In this document: piece by piece, positions 49,306-58,695 of the stretch
Layout of the letters: each line of letters opens with the position of its first letter
Numbering within the stretch: position 1 is the stretch's first letter
Source of the DNA: Staphylococcus sp. MI 10-1553
GTDB taxonomy: Bacteria > Bacillota > Bacilli > Staphylococcales > Staphylococcaceae
Length of the DNA: 64,000 nucleotides
Reading direction: 5' to 3'
Assembly (NCBI RefSeq): GCF_010365305.1
Contig: NZ_CP048279.1
Coordinates: forward strand, 1,488,001 to 1,552,000
Position numbers and translations under genes: made by a program
Notes under the pieces: generated by a model
Seen by the model: the letters and a program-made list of their open reading frames with translations, nothing else
Told to the model about the DNA's origin: nothing
Databases searched by the model: none

Positions 49306-50640
49306 ATGGCAAAGCATCCATTTGACCAATTTCGTTTTGATTCAACTTTAATTGAAGCAATAACGGCATTAAATTTTAAACAACCGACAGAAATACAACA
49401 ACGTGTTATCCCTAAAATGATGAAGCAAGTCAATCTTATTGGTCAAGCACAAACAGGGACAGGTAAATCACATGCATTTCTTTTACCATTATTCCAACAA
49501 ATCGACCCGGAAATTCACAAGCCACAATCCATCGTTGTAGCGCCAACACGTGAACTTGCTACACAATTGTATCAAGCAGCCACACAGTTAAGTGAATATA
49601 AGACAGGGATTAAAGTAAGTCTGTTTATCGGTGGAACGGATTTTGAAAAAGACAAACAAAAAACGACAGTACAACCCCAGTTAATCATTGGGACACCGAC
49701 ACGTATTAACGATTTGGCTAAAATTGGTGCACTCCACGTTCATCTTGCGCGTTATTTAGTCATTGACGAGGCAGATTTAATGATTGACTTAGGTTTAATT
49801 GAGGAAGTCGATCAAATAGCTGCAAAACTTGATGATGACGCAAAAATGGCTGTATTTAGTGCAACCATTCCCAAATCGCTACATCCATTTTTAAATAAAT
49901 ATTTAGAACACCCTGAATTTGTCGAAGTGAAAAGTGAGACAAAAAACAAAAAGAGTATCGAATTTTATCTCATCCCAACTAAAGGGGCTCAAAAATTCGA
50001 AAAAGCAGTTGCATTGTTTGAAATGTTGAATCCATACTTAGCGATTATCTTCTGTAACAGTAGAGACAGTGCAAATCAACTTGCAAATGAACTTCAACAT
50101 CAAGGCATTCAAGTGGGTATGATTCATGGTGGTTTAACGCCTCGTGAACGTAAACAACAAATGAAGCGCATTCGTAACCTTGACTTCCAATATGTTATTG
50201 CGAGTGATCTAGCTTCTCGCGGTATTGATATTGAAGGGGTCAGTCATGTCATAAACTTTGACGTCCCTAAAGATATTGATTTCTTTACGCATCGTGTCGG
50301 CCGTACAGGTAGAGGGAATTATAAAGGTGTGGCGATTACGCTTTATACACCTGAAGAAGATGATTTAATTGCAGCTATCGAAAATAAAGGCTATCATTTT
50401 GAAAATGTCGATATTAAAGATGGCGAATTAAAACCAATCAAAGCCCACAATACACGACAATTGCGTCAAAAAAAGGATGATCATATTACACAAAAAGTAA
50501 AACATAAAGTGAAGCGCAATACGAAAAAGAAAGTAAAACCGGGCTATAAAAAGAAATACAAACAAGAACTCGATCAACTGAAACGCCAAGAAAAACGTCA
50601 ATTTAGTCGTATGAAAAAGCGTCAATCTCGAAAAAAATAG
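49306..50640 (+). CDS. cshB: DEAD-box RNA helicase CshB
   Basis: This 444-residue ATP-dependent RNA helicase is of the CshB/YqfR type, linked to cold growth and RNA turnover or ribosome assembly. It has a Q motif (FKQPTEIQ, 24-31), Walker A AQTGTGKS (48-55), DEAD box VIDEADLM near residue 154, SAT motif, and HRVGRTGR near residue 329. The C-terminal 60 residues are extremely Lys/Arg-rich and likely bind RNA. AAGGAGGCC precedes the ATG. It lies 24 bases ahead of nfo. Confidence 0.95.
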   Translation: MAKHPFDQFRFDSTLIEAITALNFKQPTEIQQRVIPKMMKQVNLIGQAQTGTGKSHAFLLPLFQQIDPEIHKPQSIVVAPTRELATQLYQAATQLSEYKTGIKVSLFIGGTDFEKDKQKTTVQPQLIIGTPTRINDLAKIGALHVHLARYLVIDEADLMIDLGLIEEVDQIAAKLDDDAKMAVFSATIPKSLHPFLNKYLEHPEFVEVKSETKNKKSIEFYLIPTKGAQKFEKAVALFEMLNPYLAIIFCNSRDSANQLANELQHQGIQVGMIHGGLTPRERKQQMKRIRNLDFQYVIASDLASRGIDIEGVSHVINFDVPKDIDFFTHRVGRTGRGNYKGVAITLYTPEEDDLIAAIENKGYHFENVDIKDGELKPIKAHNTRQLRQKKDDHITQKVKHKVKRNTKKKVKPGYKKKYKQELDQLKRQEKRQFSRMKKRQSRKK

Positions 50641-50664
50641 TTCATTAAAAAGGATAGGATAAAT

Positions 50665-51558
50665 ATGTTAATCGGATCACATGTGTCTATGAGTGGTAAA
50701 AAAATGTTAGAAGCATCAGCTGAAGAAGCACATCAATATGGCGCTTCAACGTTTATGATTTATACAGGGGCACCTCAAAACACACGTCGTAAAGCGATAG
50801 AAGAACTGAATATCGAAGCAGGCCACAAAGCGATGGAACGTTACAATCTTTCAAATATTGTCGTGCATGCGCCTTATATTATTAATATCGCGAATACGCA
50901 AAAGCCTGAAGTGTTTGAATTAGGTGTTAACTTTTTACAAAATGAAATTGAACGTACTGAAGCGCTTGGTGCGACAGATATTGTGTTACATCCAGGTGCA
51001 CATGTCGGCTCAGGAGCTGAAGTAGGCATTAAACGTATTATCGAAGGATTGAATGAAGTTTTAACGAATCAAAACGATGTCAGAATTGCATTAGAAACGA
51101 TGGCAGGTAAAGGTTCAGAAATCGGTAGAACTTTTGAAGAAATCGCACAAATTATCGATGGTGTAACAAACAATGAGCGATTATCTGTTTGTCTCGATAC
51201 GTGTCATATTCACGACGCTGGCTATGATGTAGTGAATGATTTTGATGGTGTTTTAAACGAATTCGACCGTATTATTGGTGTCGATCGTATTAAAGTTGTA
51301 CACGTTAACGATAGTAAAAATCCGATATCAGCACATAAAGACCGTCATGAAAATATTGGTTTTGGACATATCGGTTTTGATGCATTAAATTACGTTGTAC
51401 ATCATGAACAATTCAAAAATATACCTAAAATTTTAGAAACACCATATGTCGGTGAAGATAAGAAAAATAAACAGCCACCGTATCGATATGAAATTGAAGC
51501 ATTTAAAAATGAAACGTTTGATCCAGAAATGAAAAATAAAATTTTATCACAAGCATAA
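50665..51558 (+). CDS. nfo: endonuclease IV
   Basis: This 297-residue AP endonuclease cleaves DNA at abasic sites in base excision repair. It has a TIM-barrel fold with three zinc ions. Signature segments are IGSHVSMSG (3-11), [10 protein letters not shown] (about 111-120), [11 protein letters not shown] (about 146-156), [12 protein letters not shown] (about 177-188) and HVNDSKNP followed by DRHENIG (about 214-232). The length fits the family. AAAAGGATAGG precedes the ATG, and a terminator follows. Confidence 0.96.
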   Translation: MLIGSHVSMSGKKMLEASAEEAHQYGASTFMIYTGAPQNTRRKAIEELNIEAGHKAMERYNLSNIVVHAPYIINIANTQKPEVFELGVNFLQNEIERTEALGATDIVLHPGAHVGSGAEVGIKRIIEGLNEVLTNQNDVRIALETMAGKGSEIGRTFEEIAQIIDGVTNNERLSVCLDTCHIHDAGYDVVNDFDGVLNEFDRIIGVDRIKVVHVNDSKNPISAHKDRHENIGFGHIGFDALNYVVHHEQFKNIPKILETPYVGEDKKNKQPPYRYEIEAFKNETFDPEMKNKILSQA

Positions 51559-51570
51559 TCAAATCTTGAA

Positions 51571-51607
51571 AACAGCTGTATCTCAATTGAGGTATAGTTG
51601 TTTTTTA
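51571..51607 (+). terminator. terminator after nfo
   Basis: AACAGCTGTATCTCAATTGAGGTATAGTTGTT (51571-51602) folds on itself around AATT with two wobble or mismatch positions and is followed by TTTTT. It separates nfo from the zinc uptake operon. Confidence 0.8.
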
Positions 51608-51659
51608 TTTTCACAACGTTGGCAACACTTGCTTTCTCTCTTTAAACCCATCCAAATTG

Positions 51660-51668
51660 TGGTATAAT
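51660..51668 (+). promoter_or_regulatory. extended -10 promoter of the zinc uptake operon
   Basis: TGGTATAAT at 51660-51668 is an extended -10 box, with TTTAAA (51641-51646) 16 bases upstream as a possible -35. The start of transcription would fall just before the Zur box. Confidence 0.6.
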
Positions 51669-51680
51669 AATAAAGTCTTA

Positions 51681-51695
51681 TCGTAAACGTTACTA
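51681..51695 (+). promoter_or_regulatory. Zur box
   Basis: TCGTAAACGTTACTA is an inverted repeat centred on C51688 that matches the Gram-positive Zur consensus TCGTAATNATTACGA at 12 of 14 defined positions. It lies immediately downstream of the -10 box, so zinc-loaded Zur would block the promoter of the operon that also encodes Zur. Confidence 0.75.
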
Positions 51696-51743
51696 TTTAC
51701 ATTTCCGTATAGGAGCGTTATAGTTAGAGATTGAGGTGAAAAA

Positions 51744-52514
51744 ATGTCACGACCTGTATTTGAACTCAAAAATATAGATTTCTTTTACGAACATAAAAAA
51801 GTGCTAGAAAATATTAATATTCGCATTCATAATGGCCAGTTTTTAGCCATTGTCGGTCCGAATGGGGCAGGTAAATCAACGCTCCTTAAATTAATATTGG
51901 GCATTTTACCAATACAAAAAGGTGAGATTTATATTGACGGTGAATCTTACAATAAAAAGTTAACGACTGATAAAATTAGTTATGTGTCCCAAAAAGCATC
52001 GTCCGTCACTGCAGGTTTTCCAGCAACCGTGAAAGAGGTTGTATTGAGCGGTCTCACACGTAAGAAAAAACTGTTTAAATGGTTTAGTAAAGAAGACGAT
52101 CACAAAGTGGACCAAGTATTAGAAAGACTGAATATCTCAGCACTAAAACATAAAAATATCGCGCAGCTTTCTGGAGGTCAACAGCAACGTGTATTAATCG
52201 CACGTGCATTAGTGTCTGACCCTGCTGTACTTGTTTTAGATGAACCGACGAATGGTATCGATGCCAAACATGTGGGTGAGTTTTATGAAACATTAAGTCA
52301 TCTCAAACAAGAAGGTGTGACGATTATCCTCGTGACACATGATATCGGTGTTGTTGCCGATACAGCTACAGATGTGGCTTGTTTAAATAAGCATCTTCAC
52401 TTCCATGGTGCAGTCAGTGAATTTAAATCATTAGATGAAGTTGAAATATCAAAAATCTATGGTCACCCAATTAAATTTGTAGACCATAAACGTGATAGGG
52501 ATTGTTGTGTATGA
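51744..52514 (+). CDS. zurA: zinc ABC transporter ATP-binding protein
   Basis: This 256-residue ABC ATPase powers zinc import with the permease encoded next. Walker A is GPNGAGKST (about 38-46), the ABC signature is LSGGQQQR (about 139-146), and Walker B is AVLVLDEPTNG (about 158-168). It belongs to the metal-chelate (ZnuC/MntB) group by family resemblance. It is the first gene of the operon and is preceded by a Zur box, which argues for zinc rather than manganese. The solute-binding protein is not encoded here. The stop overlaps the permease ATG. Confidence 0.92.
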   Translation: MSRPVFELKNIDFFYEHKKVLENINIRIHNGQFLAIVGPNGAGKSTLLKLILGILPIQKGEIYIDGESYNKKLTTDKISYVSQKASSVTAGFPATVKEVVLSGLTRKKKLFKWFSKEDDHKVDQVLERLNISALKHKNIAQLSGGQQQRVLIARALVSDPAVLVLDEPTNGIDAKHVGEFYETLSHLKQEGVTIILVTHDIGVVADTATDVACLNKHLHFHGAVSEFKSLDEVEISKIYGHPIKFVDHKRDRDCCV

Positions 52515-53398
52515 TTGATGCAATATTAAATTTTGAATTTATAAGATACTCATTTATTAGTGGTATACTCATTGGCTTGATTGCACCACTCATCGGGACA
52601 TTTATCGTGGTGAGGCGTCTCTCACTGATTGCTGACGCATTGAGTCACGTCACGTTAGGTGGTATCTCATTCGGGATGTTTTTAATTACGCTTTCACCTC
52701 TATTTGCATTCGTCAATCCGATTTGGACAGGGATTATATTTGCAATTATCGGTGCACTGTTAATTGAATATTTAAGAACTTCATATAAAAATTATCAAGA
52801 AATTGCGATACCGATTATTATGAGTACTGGCATTGGTTTAAGTGCCATTTTTATTTCATTGGCTAAAGGGTTTAATCAAGAACTCGTAGGCTTATTATTC
52901 GGTTCGATCAGTGCGGTATCCATCAGTGATTTAATTACTATTGTAACCATATCTGTTTTAGTATTTGTTTTCATTATGTTGTTTTATAAAGAATTGTTCA
53001 TCCTTTCTTTCGATACAGAATATAGCCAAGTGATTGGCATTCCGAAATGGATACAATTTTTGTTTATTGTTATAGTCGCACTTGTTATTTCTGCATCGAT
53101 GCGTGTCATTGGTGTTCTGTTAGTGAGTGCACTCATTACTTTGCCTGTCGCTATTGCAATGCGTTGGACAAAAGGGTTTAAACAATTTATATTAATAAGT
53201 ATCATTATCGGAGAGTTTTCAGTTATTGTAGGGCTAGTTACAGCGTTTTATTTAAATATCTCACCTGGTGGAATCATCGTAGTCATTTTAGTCATCATGT
53301 TAGGTTTAACACTTTTCTATCAGTCCTTTGTTACTGGGAAACTAAAAGGAGTGAAGCGTAATGAAAATGGAAGAAGCCATTCGTATATTGAAAAATAA
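52511..53398 (+). CDS. zurM: zinc ABC transporter permease
   Basis: This 295-residue protein is an ABC-3 family metal permease with eight or nine hydrophobic segments. [18 protein letters not shown] near residue 40 is the family signature thought to line the path. The ATG at 52511 overlaps the zurA stop (ATGA); earlier in-frame TTG codons have no better site. The reading frame runs 38 bases into zur, an unusually long overlap, so translation of zur depends on ribosomes passing this gene. Confidence 0.92.
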   Translation: MIDAILNFEFIRYSFISGILIGLIAPLIGTFIVVRRLSLIADALSHVTLGGISFGMFLITLSPLFAFVNPIWTGIIFAIIGALLIEYLRTSYKNYQEIAIPIIMSTGIGLSAIFISLAKGFNQELVGLLFGSISAVSISDLITIVTISVLVFVFIMLFYKELFILSFDTEYSQVIGIPKWIQFLFIVIVALVISASMRVIGVLLVSALITLPVAIAMRWTKGFKQFILISIIIGEFSVIVGLVTAFYLNISPGGIIVVILVIMLGLTLFYQSFVTGKLKGVKRNENGRSHSYIEK

Positions 53399-53768
53399 TG
53401 GGCATAAATATACAGATAAACGTCGAGATATGATTGAAATGTTTATCAACGAGGATAAATACATTAATGCAAAAACAGTACAACAACAAATGAACAATCA
53501 TTATCCAGGAATTTCATTTGATACGATTTATCGTAATCTCCATCTATTTAAAACTTTGGGTATTATTGAAGGAACTGAGTTGGATGGAGAAATGAAATTC
53601 CGTGCTGCATGTACTTCACATCACCACCATCATTTTATTTGTACTGTTTGTGGCGATACGAAAGTCATTGATTTTTGTCCAATGACAGAAATTAAAGAAT
53701 CATTGCCTAATGTAGAGATTGAAATGCACAAATTAGAAGTATACGGTATGTGTGAAAAATGTAAATAA
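53361..53768 (+). CDS. zur: zinc uptake regulator Zur (Fur family)
   Basis: This 135-residue repressor is of the Fur family. The N-terminal winged helix contains [29 protein letters not shown]. The C-terminal dimerisation domain has the histidine run SHHHHHFIC and two CxxC pairs (CTVCGD and CEKC) that hold structural zinc. It starts 38 bases inside zurM with AAAAGGAG upstream. Auto-regulation through the operon's Zur box is expected. A perfect terminator follows. Confidence 0.94.
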   Translation: MKMEEAIRILKNNGHKYTDKRRDMIEMFINEDKYINAKTVQQQMNNHYPGISFDTIYRNLHLFKTLGIIEGTELDGEMKFRAACTSHHHHHFICTVCGDTKVIDFCPMTEIKESLPNVEIEMHKLEVYGMCEKCK

Positions 53769-53770
53769 TA

Positions 53771-53815
53771 AAAAAGCACTCAATGTAGACGAAAAGAGAC
53801 ATTGAGTGCTTTTTT
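53771..53815. terminator. perfect terminator after zur
   Basis: AAAAAGCACTCAATGT (53771-53786) and ACATTGAGTGCTTTTT (53799-53814) form a perfect 16-base-pair stem with a 12-base loop. A-run and T-run make it active on both strands. Confidence 0.9.
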
Positions 53816-53892
53816 AAATTTCAACATCAAGGAGAAACACAGCTGCTGTTCTACAATTTTACGCATTGACAATAATTCCTCTAGAAATGCAA

Positions 53893-53923
53893 CAGTTCAA
53901 TTCAGCGTTGGTGAGTTGAACTG
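53893..53923. other. hairpin next to a G-rich stretch in the zur-ispG gap
   Basis: CAGTTCAATTCA (53893-53904) pairs with TGAGTTGAACTG (53912-53923) through one wobble, leaving the seven-base loop GCGTTGG. The following 40 bases (GAGACTCCGGGGAAGGGAGGG and on) are far richer in G than the surroundings. It has no T-run and is probably not a terminator; it may be the remnant of an intergenic repeat. Confidence 0.5.
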
Positions 53924-53978
53924 AGACTCCGGGGAAGGGAGGGATAGTACGGCGGTCAATAGATTAATCAAACATAAA

Positions 53979-54002
53979 AGCTCCCCACAAAAGTAGGAAG
54001 CT
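53979..54002 (-). terminator. terminator of ispG
   Basis: On the minus strand AGCTTCC pairs with GGGAGCT with one mismatch and is followed by TTTTATG. It lies 41 bases past the ispG stop. Confidence 0.6.
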
Positions 54003-54042
54003 AAATTGTAATGAATATATTTTTATGTGGAAAATGAAGTTT

Positions 54043-55149
54043 TTAATTTTGAGCCGCTTCTTGTTTCTTGTTTTCTTCCCATTCAGCCGCTAATTTATCA
54101 ATCTCCATCTTCAATTCGTCAACCATTGTTTCTTCAGGTACTTTACGCACAGTTTTACCTTTCATGAAAAGTAATCCTTCACCACGCGCACCGGCAATAC
54201 CGATGTCCGCTTCACGTGCTTCACCCGGACCATTTACAGCACAGCCCAACACCGCAACTTTTAATGGAATTTGTAGTTTTTCGATGTATTCTTCAATTTC
54301 ATTCGCAATTGAAATTAAGTCGATTTCGATACGTCCACAAGTTGGACATGCAATCAAAGTTGCTGCGTTACTTGCAAGACCAAATGATTTTAATAATGAT
54401 TTTGCGACTTTGACTTCTTCAACAGGGTCTGCTGATAAAGAAATACGCATTGTGTTACCGATACCTAAAGATAAAATCGCACCTAAACCTGCTGAAGATT
54501 TCACTGTACCATTAAACAATGTACCACTTTCTGTAATACCTAAATGTAATGGATAGTCGAAAGCTTTTGCTGCTTTTGTATAGGCTTCAATAGCTAAATT
54601 AACGTCACTCGCTTTCATTGAGACGATAATGTCATGGAAGTCGAGTTCTTCTAAAATTTTAATATGATGTAAAGCACTCTCTACCATACCATCTGCAGTA
54701 GGGTATCCGTATTTTTTTAAGATGTGCTTTTCTAGTGAGCCCGCGTTCACACCAATACGAATCGGAATACCTTTTGCTTTACATGCTTCTACTACAGCTT
54801 CTACTTTTTCACGTCTACCGATATTACCTGGATTGATACGAATTTTATCCGCACCATTTTCAATCGCAATTAAAGCGAGTTTATAATTAAAGTGAATATC
54901 AACGACGAGTGGGATATTAATTTGTGCTTTTATATCTTTAATTGCGTGTGCGTCTTCTTCATTTGGACAAGCAACACGTACAATTTGACAACCTGCTTCT
55001 TCTAATCGCTTAATTTCAGCTACTGTTGCCTCAACATCGTGAGTTTTAGTCGTTGTCATACTTTGGATAACAACTTCATCTGCACCACCAATTGTTAGAT
55101 TACCAACTTTAACTGGTCGTGTATTTTTACGATGTGTTATTTCAGCCAT
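54043..55149 (-). CDS. ispG: 4-hydroxy-3-methylbut-2-en-1-yl diphosphate synthase
   Basis: This 368-residue iron-sulfur enzyme carries out the penultimate step of the MEP isoprenoid pathway. The cluster cysteines appear in CPTCGR (near residue 268) and in [13 protein letters not shown] near residue 303, both typical. The N-terminal TIM barrel contains [16 protein letters not shown]. With ispH nearby it implies an MEP pathway, which S. aureus does not have. AAAGGAGTTC lies upstream on the minus strand, with a promoter at 55224-55253. Confidence 0.93.
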   Translation of the reverse strand: MAEITHRKNTRPVKVGNLTIGGADEVVIQSMTTTKTHDVEATVAEIKRLEEAGCQIVRVACPNEEDAHAIKDIKAQINIPLVVDIHFNYKLALIAIENGADKIRINPGNIGRREKVEAVVEACKAKGIPIRIGVNAGSLEKHILKKYGYPTADGMVESALHHIKILEELDFHDIIVSMKASDVNLAIEAYTKAAKAFDYPLHLGITESGTLFNGTVKSSAGLGAILSLGIGNTMRISLSADPVEEVKVAKSLLKSFGLASNAATLIACPTCGRIEIDLISIANEIEEYIEKLQIPLKVAVLGCAVNGPGEAREADIGIAGARGEGLLFMKGKTVRKVPEETMVDELKMEIDKLAAEWEENKKQEAAQN

Positions 55150-55223
55150 GTTAGGAACTCCTTTATAAATAATTTTAACTTGAAAATGTACTTCTCAGAG
55201 ACCATTAATCAACGTTATTACAT

Positions 55224-55253
55224 ATTATACAATATGTGTGCGTGTTTATTCAA
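55224..55253 (-). promoter_or_regulatory. SigA promoter for ispG
   Basis: On the minus strand TTGAAT (55253-55248) and TATAAT (55229-55224) are separated by 18 bases. It lies about 75 bases ahead of ispG. The 346-base gap 55150-55495 holds this and the sodA promoter, with no gene. Confidence 0.65.
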
Positions 55254-55433
55254 AATAATATGTTTAAAACGACGCCAAAATTTCACGATATCGTCATTTT
55301 TTCATAGTTACGATTACGCCTCAGTCTTTTGGAGTATTTTAAATGCGTATGTTTAAAAATCCAAGAAATGAGCTATAATGTATAGTGTAATTCTTAAAAT
55401 GATTACACAACTTTATACCCATAAGCAAATTGA

Positions 55434-55461
55434 TTGATTAAAGGTACAAAGTTGATACAAT
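55434..55461 (+). promoter_or_regulatory. SigA promoter for sodA
   Basis: TTGATT (55434-55439) and TACAAT (55456-55461) are 16 bases apart, 34 bases ahead of the sodA ATG. A second TATAAT at 55374-55379 with a weaker -35 could give a longer transcript. Confidence 0.55.
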
Positions 55462-55495
55462 AAATATGGAATCAAATTTAGGAGGATGATTAATT

Positions 55496-56095
55496 ATGGC
55501 TTTTGAACTACCAAAATTACCTTATTCTTATGATGCATTAGAACCAAACATTGATAAAGAAACTATGGAAATCCATCACAGCAAGCATCATAACACTTAT
55601 GTAACAAAATTAAATGCTGCTGTTGAAGGTACTGAATTTGAAAATAAATCATTAGAAGATTTAATTGCAAACTTAGACAGCGTACCAGAAAACTTACGCA
55701 CAGCAGTTCGTAATAATGGTGGCGGTCACTTAAATCACTCTATTTTCTGGCAAATCTTATCACCTAACTCAGAAGAAAAAGGTGAAGTCGTAGATAAAAT
55801 TAAAGAGCAATGGGGTTCTTTAGACGAATTCAAAAATGAATTTGCAGACAAAGCAGCTGGACGTTTCGGTTCAGGTTGGGCTTGGCTAGTTGTTAACAAT
55901 GGTAAATTAGAAATCGTTACAACTGCAAACCAAGATAGTCCATTAACTGATGGTTTAACACCAATCTTAGCTTTAGACGTATGGGAACATGCGTATTATC
56001 TTAAATTCCAAAACAAACGTCCAGACTACATTAGCACATTCTGGAACGTTGTTAACTGGGAAAAAGTTGACGAATTATACAAAGCTGCAAAATAA
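55496..56095 (+). CDS. sodA: superoxide dismutase, Mn/Fe type
   Basis: This 199-residue cytoplasmic enzyme converts superoxide to hydrogen peroxide and oxygen. The metal ligands are His27, His81, Asp161 and His165, seen in [24 protein letters not shown] and [12 protein letters not shown]. The length is the normal dimeric bacterial one. Metal preference cannot be fixed from sequence alone, although manganese is usual for SodA. A strong AGGAGGATG lies upstream. It is a single-gene unit with its own terminator at 56133. Confidence 0.97.
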   Translation: MAFELPKLPYSYDALEPNIDKETMEIHHSKHHNTYVTKLNAAVEGTEFENKSLEDLIANLDSVPENLRTAVRNNGGGHLNHSIFWQILSPNSEEKGEVVDKIKEQWGSLDEFKNEFADKAAGRFGSGWAWLVVNNGKLEIVTTANQDSPLTDGLTPILALDVWEHAYYLKFQNKRPDYISTFWNVVNWEKVDELYKAAK

Positions 56096-56132
56096 TATTT
56101 AGTTTTCACAATTCAAATGTAAAAATAATGAT

Positions 56133-56170
56133 TGAGGCTAGGCAATGCGATATTGCTTAGTCTCATTTTG
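56133..56170 (+). terminator. terminator after sodA
   Basis: TGAGGCTAGGCAAT (56133-56146) pairs with ATTGCTTAGTCTCA (56152-56165) using two wobbles, with a five-base loop and TTTTG after. Its stem shares GAGGCTAGG with others in the window. The remaining 215 bases to pbp3 hold nothing I can name. Confidence 0.75.
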
Positions 56171-56386
56171 ATTTAAACGCTCACAAATCTAAACCTAACT
56201 TGTCATGACTGTCGTTTACATATATCAAATATAGAAAAACGTCGCATCATTCACACGATTGAACGTCATTTGTTTAATAAAAACATGGGGTGAATTTTTT
56301 TGTTTGATTCATCACAAAACATTAGCAAAAACGATGTATTTCATATATCATTTTAAAGAGAACTATGTGAATAGAGGTCGGTTGTA

Positions 56387-58441
56387 TTGTTAAAACGATT
56401 AAAAGAAAAAACAAATGACGAGAAGATGCGTCATCATATGAATAAACGGATTAACTTTATATTTGCAATCATCATTTTTGCGTTTGTCGCGATTGTATTA
56501 AGATTAGGTTATTTGCAAATCGCTCAAGGTTCACAATACAATCAAATGATTCGTGAAAGTGAAAATGTTTCTGTGAATGAATCTGTGCCAAGGGGACGCA
56601 TTCTGGATAGAAACGGTAATGTGATTGTAGACAATGCATCAAAAAAATCCATTACATATACACGTGGCAAAAATACAAATCAACAAGAAATACTTAACAC
56701 AGCGAAGAAGCTTTCAAAATTAATAAAAATGGATACTTCTAAAATTACTGAACGCGATAAAAAGGACTTTTGGATTCTAAAACATCCTAATGAAGCAAAG
56801 GATTTAATGAAAAAAGAACAACAACTGTATGAAAATGGCGATATATCTCAAGAAGACTATGACCAACAGTTGCTAACAAAGATTTCCGATCAACAACTCG
56901 ACAGTCTCTCTAAAAAAGACTTGCAAATATTAGCAATTTATCGTGAAATGATGCAAGGGTCCACATTAAGTCCGAGAACGATTAAAAAAGATAAGGTCAC
57001 TGATGAAGAGTACGCATCAGTTTCTCAAAAGTTGGCAGATTTACCAGGCATTAATACGGAAATGGACTGGGATAGAAAATATCCCTACGGCAATACGCTT
57101 CGAGGTATTTTAGGAAGTGTTTCGACACCTGAAGAAGGTTTACCGAAAGAACTGACAGACGATTATCTTTCAAAAGGGTATTCACGTAATGATCGTGTAG
57201 GTAAAAGTTACCTTGAATTACAATATGAAAATGTGCTGCGTGGTAAAAAGAAAGAGATGCGCTATACAACAGATAAATCTGGTGCAATTATTGATTCAGA
57301 AGTTGTGAATGAAGGTTCTCGCGGGGACGATTTAGTGCTCACGATTGATATTAAACTCCAACAAAAAGCTGAATCTTATTTAGAATCACAAATTAAGAAA
57401 TTGCGATCAGAAGGCGCCCAAGATATGGATTCCGCAATGATGGTTGTTCAAGATCCTAAAAATGGTGATATTTTAGCCATGGTCGGTAAAAAAATTGCAA
57501 AAGATGGCACTTTAACCGACTATGACATCGGTACATTTACTTCTCAGTATGCAGTCGGTTCTTCAGTCAAAGGAGCGACATTACTTGCAGGTTACCAAAA
57601 TGATGTCATTCACGTTGGCGATAAAATGGTGGACGAACCTTTGACATTTAAAGGCGGATTAACAAAACGGTCATATTTCAATAAAAATGGTCAAAAACTC
57701 ATTGATGATAAAGAAGCGCTAATGCATTCTTCAAACGTATACATGTTTAAGACAGCACTGAAATTAGCAGGACTCGAATATCAACCACATATGTCATTAC
57801 CAACAGATGTGACTGTACCGGGTCAAAAATTGCGTAAAGGATTAAACCAAGTCGGTCTTGGTGTCAAAACAGGTATCGACTTACCTAATGAAGTCAGTGG
57901 TCAAATTGAACCTTTAAAAGACAATCCAGGTAATTATCTCGATTTAGCGATTGGTCAATATGACACTTATTCACCGCTACAACTGTCGCAATATGTATCG
58001 ACAATCGCCAATAACGGTTACCGTATTCAACCGCATATAGGAAAAGAGATTCATAAAGCGACAAGTGATGACGAATTAGGACCGGTTAAACATAAAATTA
58101 ATGGCCGCGTACTTAACCGTGTCAACAATACACCGGATCAAATTAAAGAAGTTCAAAAAGGTTTTGACATGGCATTTAATAAGCCACAAGGTACCGGTTA
58201 TGTCAGCTTTAATAAAACGAAAGTGCGCGCAGCTGGTAAAACCGGAACAGCCGAAGTATTCCAAGATGGCGAACCACGTGTTAACTCAACATATATCGGT
58301 TACGCACCAGCAGATGATCCACAATTAGCGTTCTCAATCGTTTATACGAACCAACCTGTGCCAGAACCTTGGCTCAATGGTGGGGATTTAGGGCGCGATG
58401 TCATCAATTATTATTTTGATAAATCAACCACATCTGAATAA
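56387..58441 (+). CDS. pbp3: class B penicillin-binding protein, Pbp3 type
   Basis: This 684-residue transpeptidase cross-links peptidoglycan and pairs with a RodA/FtsW-type polymerase. An N-terminal membrane anchor lies at about residues 20-42, followed by the class B dimerisation domain (RLGYLQIAQGSQY, ESVPRGRILDRNG). The transpeptidase motifs are SSVK (Ser392, Lys395), SSN (448-450) and KTG (618-620). The start is TTG at 56387 with AGAGG nine bases upstream, giving the usual MLKRLKEKTNDEK. The protein is not of the resistant PBP2a type. It is a single-gene unit. Confidence 0.95.
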   Translation: MLKRLKEKTNDEKMRHHMNKRINFIFAIIIFAFVAIVLRLGYLQIAQGSQYNQMIRESENVSVNESVPRGRILDRNGNVIVDNASKKSITYTRGKNTNQQEILNTAKKLSKLIKMDTSKITERDKKDFWILKHPNEAKDLMKKEQQLYENGDISQEDYDQQLLTKISDQQLDSLSKKDLQILAIYREMMQGSTLSPRTIKKDKVTDEEYASVSQKLADLPGINTEMDWDRKYPYGNTLRGILGSVSTPEEGLPKELTDDYLSKGYSRNDRVGKSYLELQYENVLRGKKKEMRYTTDKSGAIIDSEVVNEGSRGDDLVLTIDIKLQQKAESYLESQIKKLRSEGAQDMDSAMMVVQDPKNGDILAMVGKKIAKDGTLTDYDIGTFTSQYAVGSSVKGATLLAGYQNDVIHVGDKMVDEPLTFKGGLTKRSYFNKNGQKLIDDKEALMHSSNVYMFKTALKLAGLEYQPHMSLPTDVTVPGQKLRKGLNQVGLGVKTGIDLPNEVSGQIEPLKDNPGNYLDLAIGQYDTYSPLQLSQYVSTIANNGYRIQPHIGKEIHKATSDDELGPVKHKINGRVLNRVNNTPDQIKEVQKGFDMAFNKPQGTGYVSFNKTKVRAAGKTGTAEVFQDGEPRVNSTYIGYAPADDPQLAFSIVYTNQPVPEPWLNGGDLGRDVINYYFDKSTTSE

Positions 58442-58454
58442 CTGAATTGAGTCA

Positions 58455-58496
58455 AACAGGGCTAGAACCTCCAATTATTCTAGCTCTGTTTTTTAT
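58455..58496 (+). terminator. terminator after pbp3
   Basis: AACAGGGCTAGAA (58455-58467) pairs with TTCTAGCTCTGTT (58478-58490) with one wobble and is followed by TTTTATT. The GGCTAG core is shared with other terminators in the window. Confidence 0.85.
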
Positions 58497-58597
58497 TACT
58501 CTCTGAAGCCTCTTCAACTTCTACATTACTATTCCCCCCAAACCAATCAACTTTTACTAAACTGAATTTAATGCACAAAAATATATCGAACAATAAA

Positions 58598-58647
58598 TTA
58601 ACGCAAACTTTACACTTGATTCATTCCAAATTAATAAAACATTTGTA
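58598..58647 (+). promoter_or_regulatory. candidate Pho box ahead of pstS
   Basis: Five hexamers, TTAACG, TTTACA, TTCATT, TTAATA and TTTGTA, start at 58598, 58609, 58620, 58631 and 58642, exactly 11 bases apart. PhoP of Bacillus binds TT(A/T/C)ACA-type repeats with this spacing, so PhoPR control of the pst operon under phosphate limitation is likely. Only TTTACA is a perfect match. A TAAATT at 58652-58657 may be the -10 box. Confidence 0.55.
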
Positions 58648-58695
58648 TCCTTAAATTGTAAGCAAATCGAAAGTTAATTCTAGGAGGATGTTTCA

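Noticed and set aside
55132..55356. A 74-codon frame in the ispG-sodA gap
   Set aside because: It overlaps the ispG start and promoter on the other strand and has no ribosome binding site or family resemblance.
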